Assembly (NCBI RefSeq): GCF_004135585.1
Contig: NZ_CP035501.1
Span: 5,527,501 to 5,591,500 of the forward strand
DNA length: 64,000 nt
Direction: 5' to 3'
Source: Sphingosinicella sp. BN140058
GTDB lineage: Bacteria > Pseudomonadota > Alphaproteobacteria > Sphingomonadales > Sphingomonadaceae
Part shown: piece by piece, positions 38,480-46,767 of the stretch
Numbering within the stretch: the first letter of the stretch is position 1
Layout: each line of letters opens with the position of its first letter
The notes under the pieces: model-generated
Database searches by the model: none
What the model saw: the letters and a program-made list of their open reading frames with translations, nothing else
Told to the model about the DNA's origin: nothing
Program-made: the position numbers and the translations under genes

Positions 38480-39445
38480 ATGAGCCTTCCTCCGATCTTT
38501 TCGAAGCTGCGCCTGCCCGTCATCGGCGCGCCCCTGTTCATCGTGTCCACGCCGGATCTGGTGATCGCCCAGTGCAAGGCCGGGATCGTCGGCTCCTTTC
38601 CGGCGCTGAACGCGCGCCCTCAAGCGACGCTGGACGAGTGGCTGCACCGGATCACCGAGGAGCTGGCGGCCTGGGACCGAGACAATCCCGATCGTCCGTC
38701 CGCGCCGTTCGCAGTCAATCAGATCGTCCATCGCTCCAACGATCGGCTGGAGCAGGACATGGCGACCTGCGCCAAATGGCGGGTGCCGATCGTGATAACC
38801 TCCCTCGGCGCAATTCCGGAGCTCAACCAGGCCGTGCACGGCTGGGGCGGAATCACCCTGCACGATGTGATCAACGATCGCTTCGCCCGCAAGGCGGTGG
38901 AGAAAGGCGCCGACGGGATCATCGCGGTCGCCGCCGGGGCCGGCGGGCATGCCGGCACCCTCTCGCCCTTCGCCCTCGTTCAGGAAATCCGCGCCTGGTT
39001 CGAGGGTCCGGTCGCGCTGTCGGGCGCGATCGCCAATGGCCGGTCGATCCTCGCGGCGCAGGCGATGGGCGCGGATCTCGCCTATATCGGCTCCCCCTTC
39101 ATTGCCACCGAGGAGGCTAATGCCGGCGCCGACTACAAGGACGGAATCGTCGAGGGACGCGCCAACGACATCGTCTACTCGAACTTCTTTACCGGCGTGC
39201 ACGGCAATTATCTGAAGCGCTCGATCGAGGCGTCGGGTCTCGACCCCGCCAATCTGCCGGAGGGGGATCTCAAGACGATGAATTTCGGCGGCGAGAGCGC
39301 CAAGAAGGCCTGGCGCGATATCTGGGGATCCGGCCAGGGCATCGGCGCGATCGACAGGGTTCAGCCCGCCGGCGCCTTCATTGGCGAACTGATCGGCGAA
39401 TATGATGCCGCCAGGGCCGAGCTCCGCAGCAAGGCCGCGCTCTGA
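38480..39445 (+). CDS. Nitronate monooxygenase (2-nitropropane dioxygenase-like)
   Basis: A 321-residue FMN-dependent TIM-barrel enzyme. The N-terminal LRLPVIGAPLFIVSTPDLV, the mid AVNQIVHRSNDR, AAGAGGHAGT for FMN phosphate and LSGAIANGRSILAAQAMGADLAYIGSPFIAT are typical. The His in GGHAGT fits the catalytic His of class-type nitronate monooxygenases. It likely detoxifies alkyl nitronates such as propionate 3-nitronate. It lies 40 bases after glk with GAAGG before the ATG, so it may share that transcript. Confidence 0.88.
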   Translation: MSLPPIFSKLRLPVIGAPLFIVSTPDLVIAQCKAGIVGSFPALNARPQATLDEWLHRITEELAAWDRDNPDRPSAPFAVNQIVHRSNDRLEQDMATCAKWRVPIVITSLGAIPELNQAVHGWGGITLHDVINDRFARKAVEKGADGIIAVAAGAGGHAGTLSPFALVQEIRAWFEGPVALSGAIANGRSILAAQAMGADLAYIGSPFIATEEANAGADYKDGIVEGRANDIVYSNFFTGVHGNYLKRSIEASGLDPANLPEGDLKTMNFGGESAKKAWRDIWGSGQGIGAIDRVQPAGAFIGELIGEYDAARAELRSKAAL

Positions 39446-39448
39446 TCG

Positions 39449-39886
39449 TCAGGGCGCGGAAATCGCCTCGAACGCGGAGCGCCAGCTATCCGGAATGGCG
39501 ACGGGCCGCCGGTCGCCGCGCCCGACATAGACGTGGATGAAGAAGCCTTCCGCGGCCGCCTCGCTCTCGTCCTTGCCGAACACGCCCAGTCGGTAGCGCA
39601 CGCTGGAGCGGCCGACCTGCTCCACGGCCAGCCCGATCTCGACCGGTTCGGGGTAGGACAGAGAACGGGCATAACGGCAGCCGGTCTCGACGACGAGGCC
39701 GATCGGATCCCCGCTTGCGACGTCGAGCAGACCGCGTTCGATCAGCCAACTGTTCACCGCCGTGTCGAACCACTGATAATAGACCGTGTTGTTGACGTGG
39801 CCGTAGCCGTCATTGTCGGCCCAGCGGGTACCGATCTCGCGCCACACGCGATAGGCGTCCCTGCCTTTCAGCGCGGCGCGACTCAC
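39449..39886 (-). CDS. Acyl-CoA thioesterase, 4-hydroxybenzoyl-CoA thioesterase-type hotdog protein
   Basis: A 145-residue single hotdog domain. The motif RWADNDGYGHVNNTVYYQWF carries the catalytic Asp and the YGHVNN turn of the 4HBT/YbgC group. The start is GTG 39886 overlapping the dehydrogenase stop as GTGA, with GAGG upstream; a longer reading frame exists but would run deep into the upstream gene. It is the second gene after the alcohol dehydrogenase. It ends 4 bases from the convergent nitronate gene. The acyl substrate is unknown. Confidence 0.88.
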   Translation of the reverse strand: MSRAALKGRDAYRVWREIGTRWADNDGYGHVNNTVYYQWFDTAVNSWLIERGLLDVASGDPIGLVVETGCRYARSLSYPEPVEIGLAVEQVGRSSVRYRLGVFGKDESEAAAEGFFIHVYVGRGDRRPVAIPDSWRSAFEAISAP

Positions 39887-41022
39887 AGAGCCGCCTCGTA
39901 CAGGCGCCGGGCGTCGGCTTCGCTGATCGGACATGGGTTGTTCACCAGCAGCCGTTCCTGCTTCATCGCTTCGCGGGCGAGAAGATCGAGGTCGGCCGCG
40001 GCGACGCCGACCTCGGACAGGCGCAGCGGTACTCCCGCCTTGAGGCAGATCGATGCCATGCGCTGGACGAAGGCTTGCGCCTGGGCCTGGGTGCCGAACT
40101 CCGCCAATTGCGGGTCGAGGATCCTGCCGAGCTCGGCATAAAGCGGCATCGCGGCATGAAGATTGTGCCCGAGCACATGGCCCAGCATCAGCGCATTGGA
40201 AACGCCGTGGGGCACGTGAAAATGCCCGCCGAGCGGATAGGCGAGCGCATGGACGCCGCCGACCGGAGCATTGGCGAAGGCGACACCGGCAAGGTGCGCG
40301 CCGAGCAGCATCGCACCGCGGGCCTCGAGATCGCCGGGATGGTCGCAGGCACGGTCGATGTTGGCGACGAGCAGACGCAGTGCCTCTCCTGCCATCAGGT
40401 CCGACATCGGGTTCTTGAGCCGATTCGAGGTATAGGCCTCGATCGCATGCACCATTGCGTCGATGCCGGTTGCGGCCGTGACCTGGCGCGGCAGGCCGGT
40501 GGTGAGTTCGGCATCGAGGATCGCCCAGTCGGCGACCAGCGCAGCGCTCGAAATGCCCTTCTTCTCGGCGCCGCCCACAGTGATGATGCTGACCGGAGTG
40601 GCCTCGGATCCGGTGCCCGCAGTCGTCGGCACCAGGGCGAGCGGCAGCCGCTTGCCGTTCGCCTTGCCGACGCCCCAGAGCGAGTCGAGCGGGTCGCCGC
40701 TGCCGATCAGATAGGCTGCGAGCTTGGCAACGTCCATCGGGCTGCCGCCGCCGAAACCGACGACCGAAGTACAGTCTGCACCGAACGCCACAGCCGCCAT
40801 CAGAGTGTCGAGCGAAGGATCCGCCTCGACCGAATCGAAGATCCGCGGCGTGATACCGGCGCCGGCGAGCGCATCCAGTGCCGCGTCTGGCAAACCCAGG
40901 CCACGTAGCTGGGCATCGGTGACGAACAGGCACGGCCCGGGCGGCAGCAATCCGGGCAATCCGGTCGCGGCTCCCGCCCCGGAGACCAGGCGCGGACCGT
41001 AGAAGAATTGGAAAGCGTCCAT
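39883..41022 (-). CDS. Iron-containing alcohol dehydrogenase
   Basis: A 379-residue group III (Fe-type) alcohol dehydrogenase. It has the NAD loop GFGGGSPMDVAKL, PTTAGTGSEAT, and metal ligands in GIDAMVHAIEAY, HGVSNALMLGHVLGHN. AAGGAGGGGGA precedes the ATG, an excellent ribosome site. It is coupled by GTGA overlap to a thioesterase. The substrate is unknown; short-chain alcohols, 1,3-propanediol-like or hydroxy acids are family options. Confidence 0.93.
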   Translation of the reverse strand: MDAFQFFYGPRLVSGAGAATGLPGLLPPGPCLFVTDAQLRGLGLPDAALDALAGAGITPRIFDSVEADPSLDTLMAAVAFGADCTSVVGFGGGSPMDVAKLAAYLIGSGDPLDSLWGVGKANGKRLPLALVPTTAGTGSEATPVSIITVGGAEKKGISSAALVADWAILDAELTTGLPRQVTAATGIDAMVHAIEAYTSNRLKNPMSDLMAGEALRLLVANIDRACDHPGDLEARGAMLLGAHLAGVAFANAPVGGVHALAYPLGGHFHVPHGVSNALMLGHVLGHNLHAAMPLYAELGRILDPQLAEFGTQAQAQAFVQRMASICLKAGVPLRLSEVGVAAADLDLLAREAMKQERLLVNNPCPISEADARRLYEAAL

Positions 41023-41099
41023 TCCCCCTCCTTAGCGGAGGCGGGGTTCGGGTGAAATGGCGACGCGTCGCCACATCATGGCGGCGTCGGACGCCGCTT

Positions 41100-41561
41100 C
41101 TAGAACGAACGCTCCAGCCTGCTCAGCAGGCTGCGCGCCGGGCTCGCCTGAGGATCGCCGCCCGGCTCGATCTCGTCGAGGCGCTGAACGCGTGCGTACA
41201 GGTCCCGGCTGGCGTCGATCAGCGCGCGGGCACTGTCGGGCAGCTTGGCGAGAACCGCTTCGTCGCTTTCGGGGGCTTCGCCGAGGCGGCGCGCGGGACG
41301 CCGGGCCTGAAGTGCGCTCAGTTCACCGGCCTCGACCGCGCGCTGGGTGAGCAGCCACGCGATGATGTGCATCAGCCGCGTCGTAACCTTAAGCGACTCG
41401 CAGGAAAAGCCGACCCGCAGGATCGGATCCAGCGCATCCCGCTCGTTGCGGCCGACGCGATCGAAATAAGAGCGTGCCTCGTCGGCGAGCACCATCGCTT
41501 CGGTATAAAGCGATCCAATCAGCTTCGGCGTGAGCTGTATCCGTCCGTCGTCCTGCACCAT
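41100..41561 (-). CDS. DUF1465 family protein, RcdA-like
   Basis: A 153-residue helical protein of the DUF1465 family, which includes Caulobacter RcdA, an adaptor for ClpXP-mediated CtrA degradation. LYTEAMVLADEARSYFD and LKVTTRLMHIIAWLLTQRAV are the conserved helices. The C-terminal part is variable and probably flexible. I chose ATG 41561 because GAGG sits at good spacing; GTG 41570 is also in frame. It is followed on its strand side by a YdcH-type gene upstream (41649-41855). Its role in CtrA control here is inferred from the family. Confidence 0.85.
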   Translation of the reverse strand: MVQDDGRIQLTPKLIGSLYTEAMVLADEARSYFDRVGRNERDALDPILRVGFSCESLKVTTRLMHIIAWLLTQRAVEAGELSALQARRPARRLGEAPESDEAVLAKLPDSARALIDASRDLYARVQRLDEIEPGGDPQASPARSLLSRLERSF

Positions 41562-41648
41562 CGTCCTCACGCTGCCACAGCCTGCGCGCCACGGGAACGC
41601 ATAAAGAAGGTAAATGCTGCGCCGCCGCGCGTTTTCGGCGGCGAGTGA

Positions 41649-41855
41649 TCAGGCGATGATGTCCGGAATGAGCATGTCCTCCAGCACCGAAATCTCGTCC
41701 TTGAGGCGCAGCTTGCGCTTTTTGAGGCGGGCAAGCTGCAGCTGATCCGGTGCCGTCATCGCCCGCAACGCCTCGATCGCTGCGTCGAGATCCCTGTGCT
41801 CCGTCCTCAGGCGCACCAATTGCGATGCGACGCCGATCTCCCCGCCTTCCACCAT
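41649..41855 (-). CDS. YdcH family (DUF465) small protein
   Basis: A 68-residue charged helical protein with the family features: RLRTEHRDLDAAIEAL then LARLKKRKLRLKDEISVLE, a short helical hairpin. The function is unknown. It is divergent from a second YdcH-like gene at 42013 and upstream of the RcdA-like gene on the same strand. Confidence 0.85.
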   Translation of the reverse strand: MVEGGEIGVASQLVRLRTEHRDLDAAIEALRAMTAPDQLQLARLKKRKLRLKDEISVLEDMLIPDIIA

Positions 41856-42012
41856 CGTCTCCGAAACGCCTCCTCACGCAATCCTAACGCAACGCGGCTC
41901 TTGATAATCGATCAACGGACTGTCGTATATATGACCACGGCGGTCCCATCGCAGGAGACAAGACCGTCGGTCGAGTGTTTTATCGGTCGTCCACTCAGCA
42001 ACGGAGATGAGG

Positions 42013-42171
42013 ATGCAACAGGCGCATATCTCGGCACTGGAAACGAAACATGCTGATATCGAGGCCCGGATCACGGCAGAGTCGCAACGACCCCGTCCCG
42101 ATGAGGCGGCTCTCGCGCGCCTGAAAAAGGAGAAGCTGCGCGTCAAGGAGGCGATCGCCGGCCTTCACTGA
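42013..42171 (+). CDS. YdcH family (DUF465) small protein, second copy
   Basis: A 52-residue protein. It begins MQQAHISALETKHADIEARI and continues with a Pro/Asp turn and LARLKKEKLRVKEAIAGLH, the same helical-hairpin pattern as the protein at 41649. ATG 42013 is preferred because GGAG lies 7 bases upstream; ATG 42007 is in frame. The function is unknown. Divergent pairs of these genes are typical of alphaproteobacteria, from memory. Confidence 0.85.
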   Translation: MQQAHISALETKHADIEARITAESQRPRPDEAALARLKKEKLRVKEAIAGLH

Positions 42172-42383
42172 ATAACGTCGCGGAGCCGGCTCGACCGGCT
42201 CCGCCTGATCTGTCCTTGAAACACGGACGACGGCCACGATCGGCCGGACCCGGCGATCCGCCAGGCGCACCTGGTTCCGTGCGAGATAATGGGTTTATGA
42301 GCCGCGGATCTGACGGGCGCTTCGGCCCTGCCCCACAGCGTCGGCGCGGCGCAACCTAGAGCTGGAAACGAGGTCGGCCCGCC

Positions 42384-42413
42384 AAAAAGAAAGGCCGGAG
42401 CATTGCCCCGGCC
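42384..42413 (-). terminator. Intrinsic terminator after dksA
   Basis: On the minus strand a GGCCGG/CCGGCC-based stem with a short loop is followed by TTTCTTTTT, 8 bases after the dksA stop. Confidence 0.85.
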
Positions 42414-42421
42414 CGATCAGG

Positions 42422-42877
42422 TCAGTCTTCGCGCGAGATTCGTTCCTGACGCTCATGGCGTTCTTGCGCCTCGACCGTCATCGTCGCGATCGGCCTCGCC
42501 TCGAGACGAGCGATCGCGATCGGCTCGCCGGTGACTTCGCAATAGCCATATTCGCCGGTTTCGATCCGCCGCAATGCCGAGTCGATCTTGGAGATCAGCT
42601 TGCGTTGCCTGTCGCGGGTCCGAAGCTCGATGCCCCAGTCGGTCTCGCTGGAAGCGCGATCGGTGAGATCGGCCTCCCGCATCGGGCCGCTCTTGAGCTG
42701 TTCCATGGTGCCTTCGGATTCGCGGAGGATCTCGTCCTTCCACGTCAGCAGCTTCTGCCTGAAATAGGCGAGCTGTTCATTGTTCATGAAGTCTTCGTTC
42801 GCGGTCGGCCTGTAGCCTTCCATCCCCGCGATACCGATATAGCCTTGGTCGTAAACCCCACTTAACGCCGTCGCCAT
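42422..42877 (-). CDS. dksA: RNA polymerase-binding transcription factor DksA
   Basis: A 151-residue DksA with coiled coil (about residues 33-110) and the tip motif D70-x-x-D73-x-A75 that acts in the RNA polymerase secondary channel with ppGpp. The C-terminal zinc finger is degenerate: only C113 remains (CEVT for CxxC, and T134/A137 in place of the second pair), as in other alphaproteobacterial DksA proteins. GGAGGGG precedes the ATG at 42877. It would adjust rRNA and amino-acid promoters under starvation. Confidence 0.93.
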   Translation of the reverse strand: MATALSGVYDQGYIGIAGMEGYRPTANEDFMNNEQLAYFRQKLLTWKDEILRESEGTMEQLKSGPMREADLTDRASSETDWGIELRTRDRQRKLISKIDSALRRIETGEYGYCEVTGEPIAIARLEARPIATMTVEAQERHERQERISRED

Positions 42878-43376
42878 AACCCCTCCGATCCACGCCTTCG
42901 CCACTCGCGAATACGCAATTCCGTGGGTTCCGCTCCCGAGTCGTCCGGGAGTTCCGGAACCTGTCCCCAGCGCGCCTATACTCGGCCGAGACGTGGAGTA
43001 CAAGTCACTCTAAAAGGGTCAAAAAAGCGGGCGCACAGAAGCATTTGGCGTGACATATTTGCCGCAGCGGAGACGCGGGCCTGGCCGCACCCGCACGACC
43101 GAATCAGCCCGAATCACCGGCCTCTTGGCGCACGGGTTAACCCTGATTGGGTCATCACGCGTGGCGCGTTCCGTTCACTGCGGTCGACACTCTGTCCCCT
43201 ATTGGTACGGAAGTCCTGCCGCAGAGCATTCGGAGGCCGTTCTGGGGCATCTTCATGGTTAACGCGCTTGCGCGGAAAGGATTCCTTTGCATCTGTCGTG
43301 AATAGCGAGAAGCGAAACCGGATGTTCGACAGTGACGATCCGGGGCGGCTTCGAAGCCTTGAACAGGGTACGTCAT
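42878..43376. other. Gene-free region between dksA and the Ser/Thr-rich protein gene
   Basis: About 500 bases with no convincing gene; the short frames here lack ribosome sites and family features. It contains the dksA promoter on the minus strand. The perfect palindrome GGGTTAACCC (43134-43143) and a second GGTTAAC (43257-43263) contain TTAAC words resembling CtrA half-sites, but no full TTAA-N7-TTAAC is seen. Confidence 0.5.
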
Positions 43377-44318
43377 ATGTCGGTTCGAATGGCCTTGGCT
43401 AAATTGTGCGCCTGCACCTGCGGTGGCGCGATCATCGGCGGCGGTGCCGTGCATGTTGCGGAAAACCCGCCCTCGCGGCCGGTGTTCGTCAAGAAGGCGA
43501 AAGCGAGCGTGCGGACTCCGAAGGTCAGCAAGGTTCGCCCGGCCGCCCGAGTTCGCGCCAAACGGGTGCGCAAGGTCGCTCGCACCGCCTGCGTCGTCAG
43601 GCAGCCGGCGCAGACCGTAACCACGCGCACGATGACATATCCCGGCATGGCGCCGATGCCGATCCCGCCGCTCCCGCCGAGCGAAGGCTTCGTCACCGGC
43701 GGCGGCAGCGCGCCGATCATCGTCGGCGGCAGCAGCGGCGGCTTCGGGGGCGGTTTCGGCGGCGGCTTCTTCAGCGGCGGCTTCTTCGGCGGCTCCAGCG
43801 GCAACGCCATCTTCACCGCCTCGACCAGCACCTCGACGTCGTCCGGCCAGATCTCGACATCGACGGGCAACGTCTCGACGTCGACCGGCAACGTTTCCAC
43901 GTCGAGCGGCGTCTCGACGTCGACCTCCAGCGGCGTGTCGACGTCCAGCGGCAACGTCTCGACCTCGAGCGGCGTGTCGAGCACCTCCTCGACATCATCG
44001 GGCACGGTGTCGACGACCTCGTCGAGCGGCAACGTGTCGACGACCTCGTCGTCGAGCAGCTTCGGCGGAATCAGCACCACCAGCACGACGTCGGGATCGA
44101 CCTCGACCAGCTCGTCGACGTCGAGCTCGACCTCGTCCTCCACGTCGTCATCAACATCCAGCTCGACCTCGACGTCCAGCGGCAGCACATCGACGTCGAC
44201 CGGTGGCACCGACGTGCCGGCGCCGCCGATGGTCCTGTTGTTCGGAGCGGCGGCCGCGGCTCTGGTCGCCCGCCGCCGCTTCGGCCGGGACACGAAGACG
44301 GAAACAGAGACGGTCTAA
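43377..44318 (+). CDS. Ser/Thr-rich surface protein with PEP-CTERM-like sorting tail
   Basis: A 313-residue protein. The start at 43377 gives a hydrophobic N-terminal segment with two Cys, a Lys/Arg/Val-rich basic stretch (about 35-75), a Gly/Phe-rich patch (about 115-145), then some 140 residues made almost only of Ser, Thr, Gly and Val. The C-terminus VPAPPMVLLFGAAAAALVARRR looks like a PEP-CTERM signal with PAP in place of PEP: motif, hydrophobic helix, Arg cluster. Export and cell-surface sorting are likely; Ser/Thr tracts in such proteins are often glycosylated. The function is unknown. The repeated TCGACGTCGA-like DNA leaves the opposite strand open too. Confidence 0.72.
   Translation: MSVRMALAKLCACTCGGAIIGGGAVHVAENPPSRPVFVKKAKASVRTPKVSKVRPAARVRAKRVRKVARTACVVRQPAQTVTTRTMTYPGMAPMPIPPLPPSEGFVTGGGSAPIIVGGSSGGFGGGFGGGFFSGGFFGGSSGNAIFTASTSTSTSSGQISTSTGNVSTSTGNVSTSSGVSTSTSSGVSTSSGNVSTSSGVSSTSSTSSGTVSTTSSSGNVSTTSSSSSFGGISTTSTTSGSTSTSSSTSSSTSSSTSSSTSSSTSTSSGSTSTSTGGTDVPAPPMVLLFGAAAAALVARRRFGRDTKTETETV
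43800..44210 (+). repeat. Low-complexity Ser/Thr codon repeat tract
   Basis: Degenerate tandem units built from TCGACGTCG, TCGAGCGGC and AACGTCTCGACG encode (S/T)n-G-V/N blocks. Neighbouring units are near-identical over 15-20 bases, indicating growth by slippage or recombination. Confidence 0.75.
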
Positions 44319-44350
44319 CGGGGGGCCGCGCCGGAGGCTTCCGGACGGCG

Positions 44351-44380
44351 AAAAGGCCGCGTCTCGCGACGCGGCCTTTT
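44351..44380. terminator. Bidirectional terminator
   Basis: The near-perfect hairpin AAAAGGCCGCGTC-TCGC-GACGCGGCCTTTT has A and T tracts on both sides and separates the convergent Ser/Thr-rich and host-attachment genes. Confidence 0.92.
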
Positions 44381-44402
44381 CATACGTCCGGTCTGCACCC
44401 GA

Positions 44403-44846
44403 TCAGGCGGATTGCAGCGCCTTTTCGATGTCCGGAACCGTGTGTCCGGTAAGGTCCTTGGCCACCTCGCCGGCAAGCCGCTTCTCGACCTCCTTGTGAT
44501 AGTGCTTGCGAAGTTCGCCGAGCGTGCGTGGAGGGGCGACGATGATCAGCGACTCGAAATCGTTGTTCAAGGCGCGCTTGCGCAGCAGCTCTGCCGTTTC
44601 CTGGGCGAAGCGGTCCTCGGCCAGCTGGTGGAAATCCACCTCCTCATAGGCGCTGCGCCCGGCGCCGCCCGACGCATCGAAGGTCCGCCCCGGACCATCG
44701 GTCTTCTGATCCCGGTCCGCGGCATCCTCCTGCTCGCGTTTCCGCTCGATCTCGAGCTTGGGATATTCGGAATCGCCCTCGTTTCGGAAGAACAGCATCT
44801 TCTTGCCGTCGGCGACGACCACGAAACTGTTGTGCGGAACCTGCAT
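44403..44846 (-). CDS. Host attachment family protein (baeRF-type domain)
   Basis: A 147-residue cytoplasmic protein similar to the proteobacterial Host_attach family, first named from Agrobacterium attachment genes. It has an N-terminal VVVADGKKMLFFRNEG strand region, a charged middle (about 35-75) and a C-terminal LIIVAPPRTLGELRKHYHKEVEKRL, the release-factor-like baeRF core. AAGGAG precedes the ATG. The biochemical role is not known; a ribosome- or RNA-linked role is a general proposal for the superfamily. Confidence 0.85.
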   Translation of the reverse strand: MQVPHNSFVVVADGKKMLFFRNEGDSEYPKLEIERKREQEDAADRDQKTDGPGRTFDASGGAGRSAYEEVDFHQLAEDRFAQETAELLRKRALNNDFESLIIVAPPRTLGELRKHYHKEVEKRLAGEVAKDLTGHTVPDIEKALQSA

Positions 44847-44953
44847 CGCATTCTCCTTCTTGCTCTTGGTCCGGTGAACGCGGGGACTGCAGGGATGGTT
44901 TCGGCAGATCGCCTGCCTTGCGTCTCTGACCGCCGCGCCGCATAGCCGCGGGC

Positions 44954-45718
44954 ATGCGCATTCTCCTCACCAACGACGACGGCGTGAATGCAGGCGGATT
45001 GAAGGTTCTCGAGACGATCGCACGGCGTCTCTCCGACGACGTCTGGATCGTCGCGCCGACCGAGGAGCAATCCGGCGCCGGCCACTCCCTAACCCTTACC
45101 CGTCCCATTCGCCTGCGCAAGCTCGGCGAGCGTCGCTTCTGCGTCGCCGGAACGCCGACCGACAGCGTGATGATGGCTATCGCGCATGTGATGAAGGACA
45201 ATCCGCCCGATCTTGTGCTTTCCGGTGTCAACCGCGGTGCCAATCTGGGCGAGGATTGCACCTATTCCGGCACCGTTTCGGCGGCGATGGAAGGCGCGCT
45301 TGCCGGCATTCCGGCGATCGCGCTGTCGCAATGCTATGCGCGAGAGGGCATGGGCGACACCGTCCCGTTCGCGGCCGCCGAGGCGTGGGCAGAGCGAGCC
45401 CTCGCCCCGCTGCTGGCCGAGCCTCTTGCGCCGCGCACGCTCGTCAACATCAACTTTCCTGCGCTCCCGCCCGGGGACGTGAAGGGCATCCGTCTCGTCC
45501 GACAGGGCCTTCGCGACTACGGCCGCCTGAACATCATCCAGCGCACCGATCCTCGCGGCTACGATTATTTCTGGTTCGGCCTCGGTCCGACGGTGGAGAC
45601 TGCAGGCCATCGCACCGATCTCGAAGCGATTGCAGACGGTTACGTCTCGGTCACTCCGCTTCACCTCGATCTCACCCACGAGCCGTCGCTCGAGCGGCTG
45701 GCGCCCGCCTACCGATGA
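44954..45718 (+). CDS. surE: 5'/3'-nucleotidase SurE
   Basis: A 254-residue metal-dependent nucleoside monophosphatase and survival protein. It has the N-terminal metal site ILLTNDDGVNA, the Ser/Asn loop PTEEQSGAGHSLTL and LVLSGVNRGANLGEDCTYSGTVSAAMEG. Length is usual. The downstream potassium-channel gene overlaps its stop by ATGA. In many genomes surE is next to pcm and rpoS-type genes; here it is not. Confidence 0.95.
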   Translation: MRILLTNDDGVNAGGLKVLETIARRLSDDVWIVAPTEEQSGAGHSLTLTRPIRLRKLGERRFCVAGTPTDSVMMAIAHVMKDNPPDLVLSGVNRGANLGEDCTYSGTVSAAMEGALAGIPAIALSQCYAREGMGDTVPFAAAEAWAERALAPLLAEPLAPRTLVNINFPALPPGDVKGIRLVRQGLRDYGRLNIIQRTDPRGYDYFWFGLGPTVETAGHRTDLEAIADGYVSVTPLHLDLTHEPSLERLAPAYR

Positions 45719-46758
45719 CGGTGCGGCGGCCCGACGAGGTCACGCTTCGCCAGCGGAGTCGCCTGCCGGTCTGGGCGCAGCTCGGCTGGCGCGTGGCGCT
45801 GGTTCTCGGCCTGCTCGGCCTCACCCTTGCCGTACACTGGTTCGAGCGCCATGGCCTCAAGGACACGGCCGATGGCCATGTCAGCTTCGTCGACGTCATC
45901 TATTTCACGATGATCAGCATCACCACGACGGGCTACGGCGACATCGTTCCAGTCACCAACGAAGCACGGATGTTCGACGCTCTCGTCGTCACGCCGATCC
46001 GTCTGTTCTTCGTCCTCATCTTCATCGGCACGGCCTATACGTTCGTGCTTCGGCGCACCTGGGAAAGATGGCGCATGGAAAAGCTACGCAAGGATCTGTG
46101 CAACCACGTCATCGTCGCCGGCTTCGGCATAAGCGGCTCGGAAGCGGTGGACGAGCTCATCGCCCGCGGCACGCCGGCGACGGACATCGTCGTCATCGAC
46201 TGCACCGCCGAGGCGCTCGAGCGGGCGGCCTCGCTCGGCTGCTTGACCGCCGAGGCCGACGCTACTCGCGACAAGGCGCTGCAGGCCGTGAACGTCGACC
46301 GCGCTCGGGCGGTGATCGTATCCGCCGGCCGCGACGACACCTCGATTCTGATCACCCTCACCGCGCGCCATCTCGCTCCGAACCTTCCGATCAGCGTCGT
46401 CGTGCGGAACGAGGACAATGAACTGCTCGCCCGGCAGGCGGGTGCGACGACGGTGATCAATCCGGTGAGTTTCGCCGGACTGCTGCTCGCCGGCTCGACC
46501 GATGGCGCCCACCTTGCGGACTATATCGCCGATCTCGCCTCGATGGGCGGCACGGTGCAATTGTCGGAACGGCTCATCGACGCCGAAGAAGCGGGCAAGC
46601 CGCTCTCGGCGCTCGGCCGCGGCCTTGGCCTTCGCCTCTATCGCGGCGGCAAGCCATACGGCTTCTGGGAGGCCGAGGCCGCAGCGCTCCAGCCGGGCGA
46701 TCGGATCGTTGAGATCGTACCAACCGCCGGCACCGAGGCCCACGCAAAGCCGGCCTGA
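45715..46758 (+). CDS. Potassium channel family protein with RCK (TrkA-N) domain
   Basis: A 347-residue two-transmembrane channel: a helix near residues 22-40, a pore loop with the K+ selectivity filter in TTTGYGDIVP (about residue 65), a second helix, then an RCK/TrkA-N domain with the Rossmann VIVAGFGISGSEAV and acidic VVID at the nucleotide site. A TrkA-C-like tail follows. It is translationally coupled to surE by ATGA. It forms a ligand-gated K+ channel of the MthK/Kch type. Confidence 0.92.
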   Translation: MTVRRPDEVTLRQRSRLPVWAQLGWRVALVLGLLGLTLAVHWFERHGLKDTADGHVSFVDVIYFTMISITTTGYGDIVPVTNEARMFDALVVTPIRLFFVLIFIGTAYTFVLRRTWERWRMEKLRKDLCNHVIVAGFGISGSEAVDELIARGTPATDIVVIDCTAEALERAASLGCLTAEADATRDKALQAVNVDRARAVIVSAGRDDTSILITLTARHLAPNLPISVVVRNEDNELLARQAGATTVINPVSFAGLLLAGSTDGAHLADYIADLASMGGTVQLSERLIDAEEAGKPLSALGRGLGLRLYRGGKPYGFWEAEAAALQPGDRIVEIVPTAGTEAHAKPA

Positions 46759-46767
46759 CGAGGCGCG

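Noticed and set aside
43050..43262. A 70-codon plus-strand frame in the dksA upstream gap
   Set aside because: No ribosome site, Arg/Ser-rich random composition and no family likeness.
43373..44293. A 306-residue acidic antisense frame opposite the Ser/Thr-rich protein
   Set aside because: It is the complement of the repeated TCGACGTCG words and gives only Asp/Val/Glu/Leu runs. The plus-strand reading has a signal-like N-terminus and a sorting-like C-terminus.
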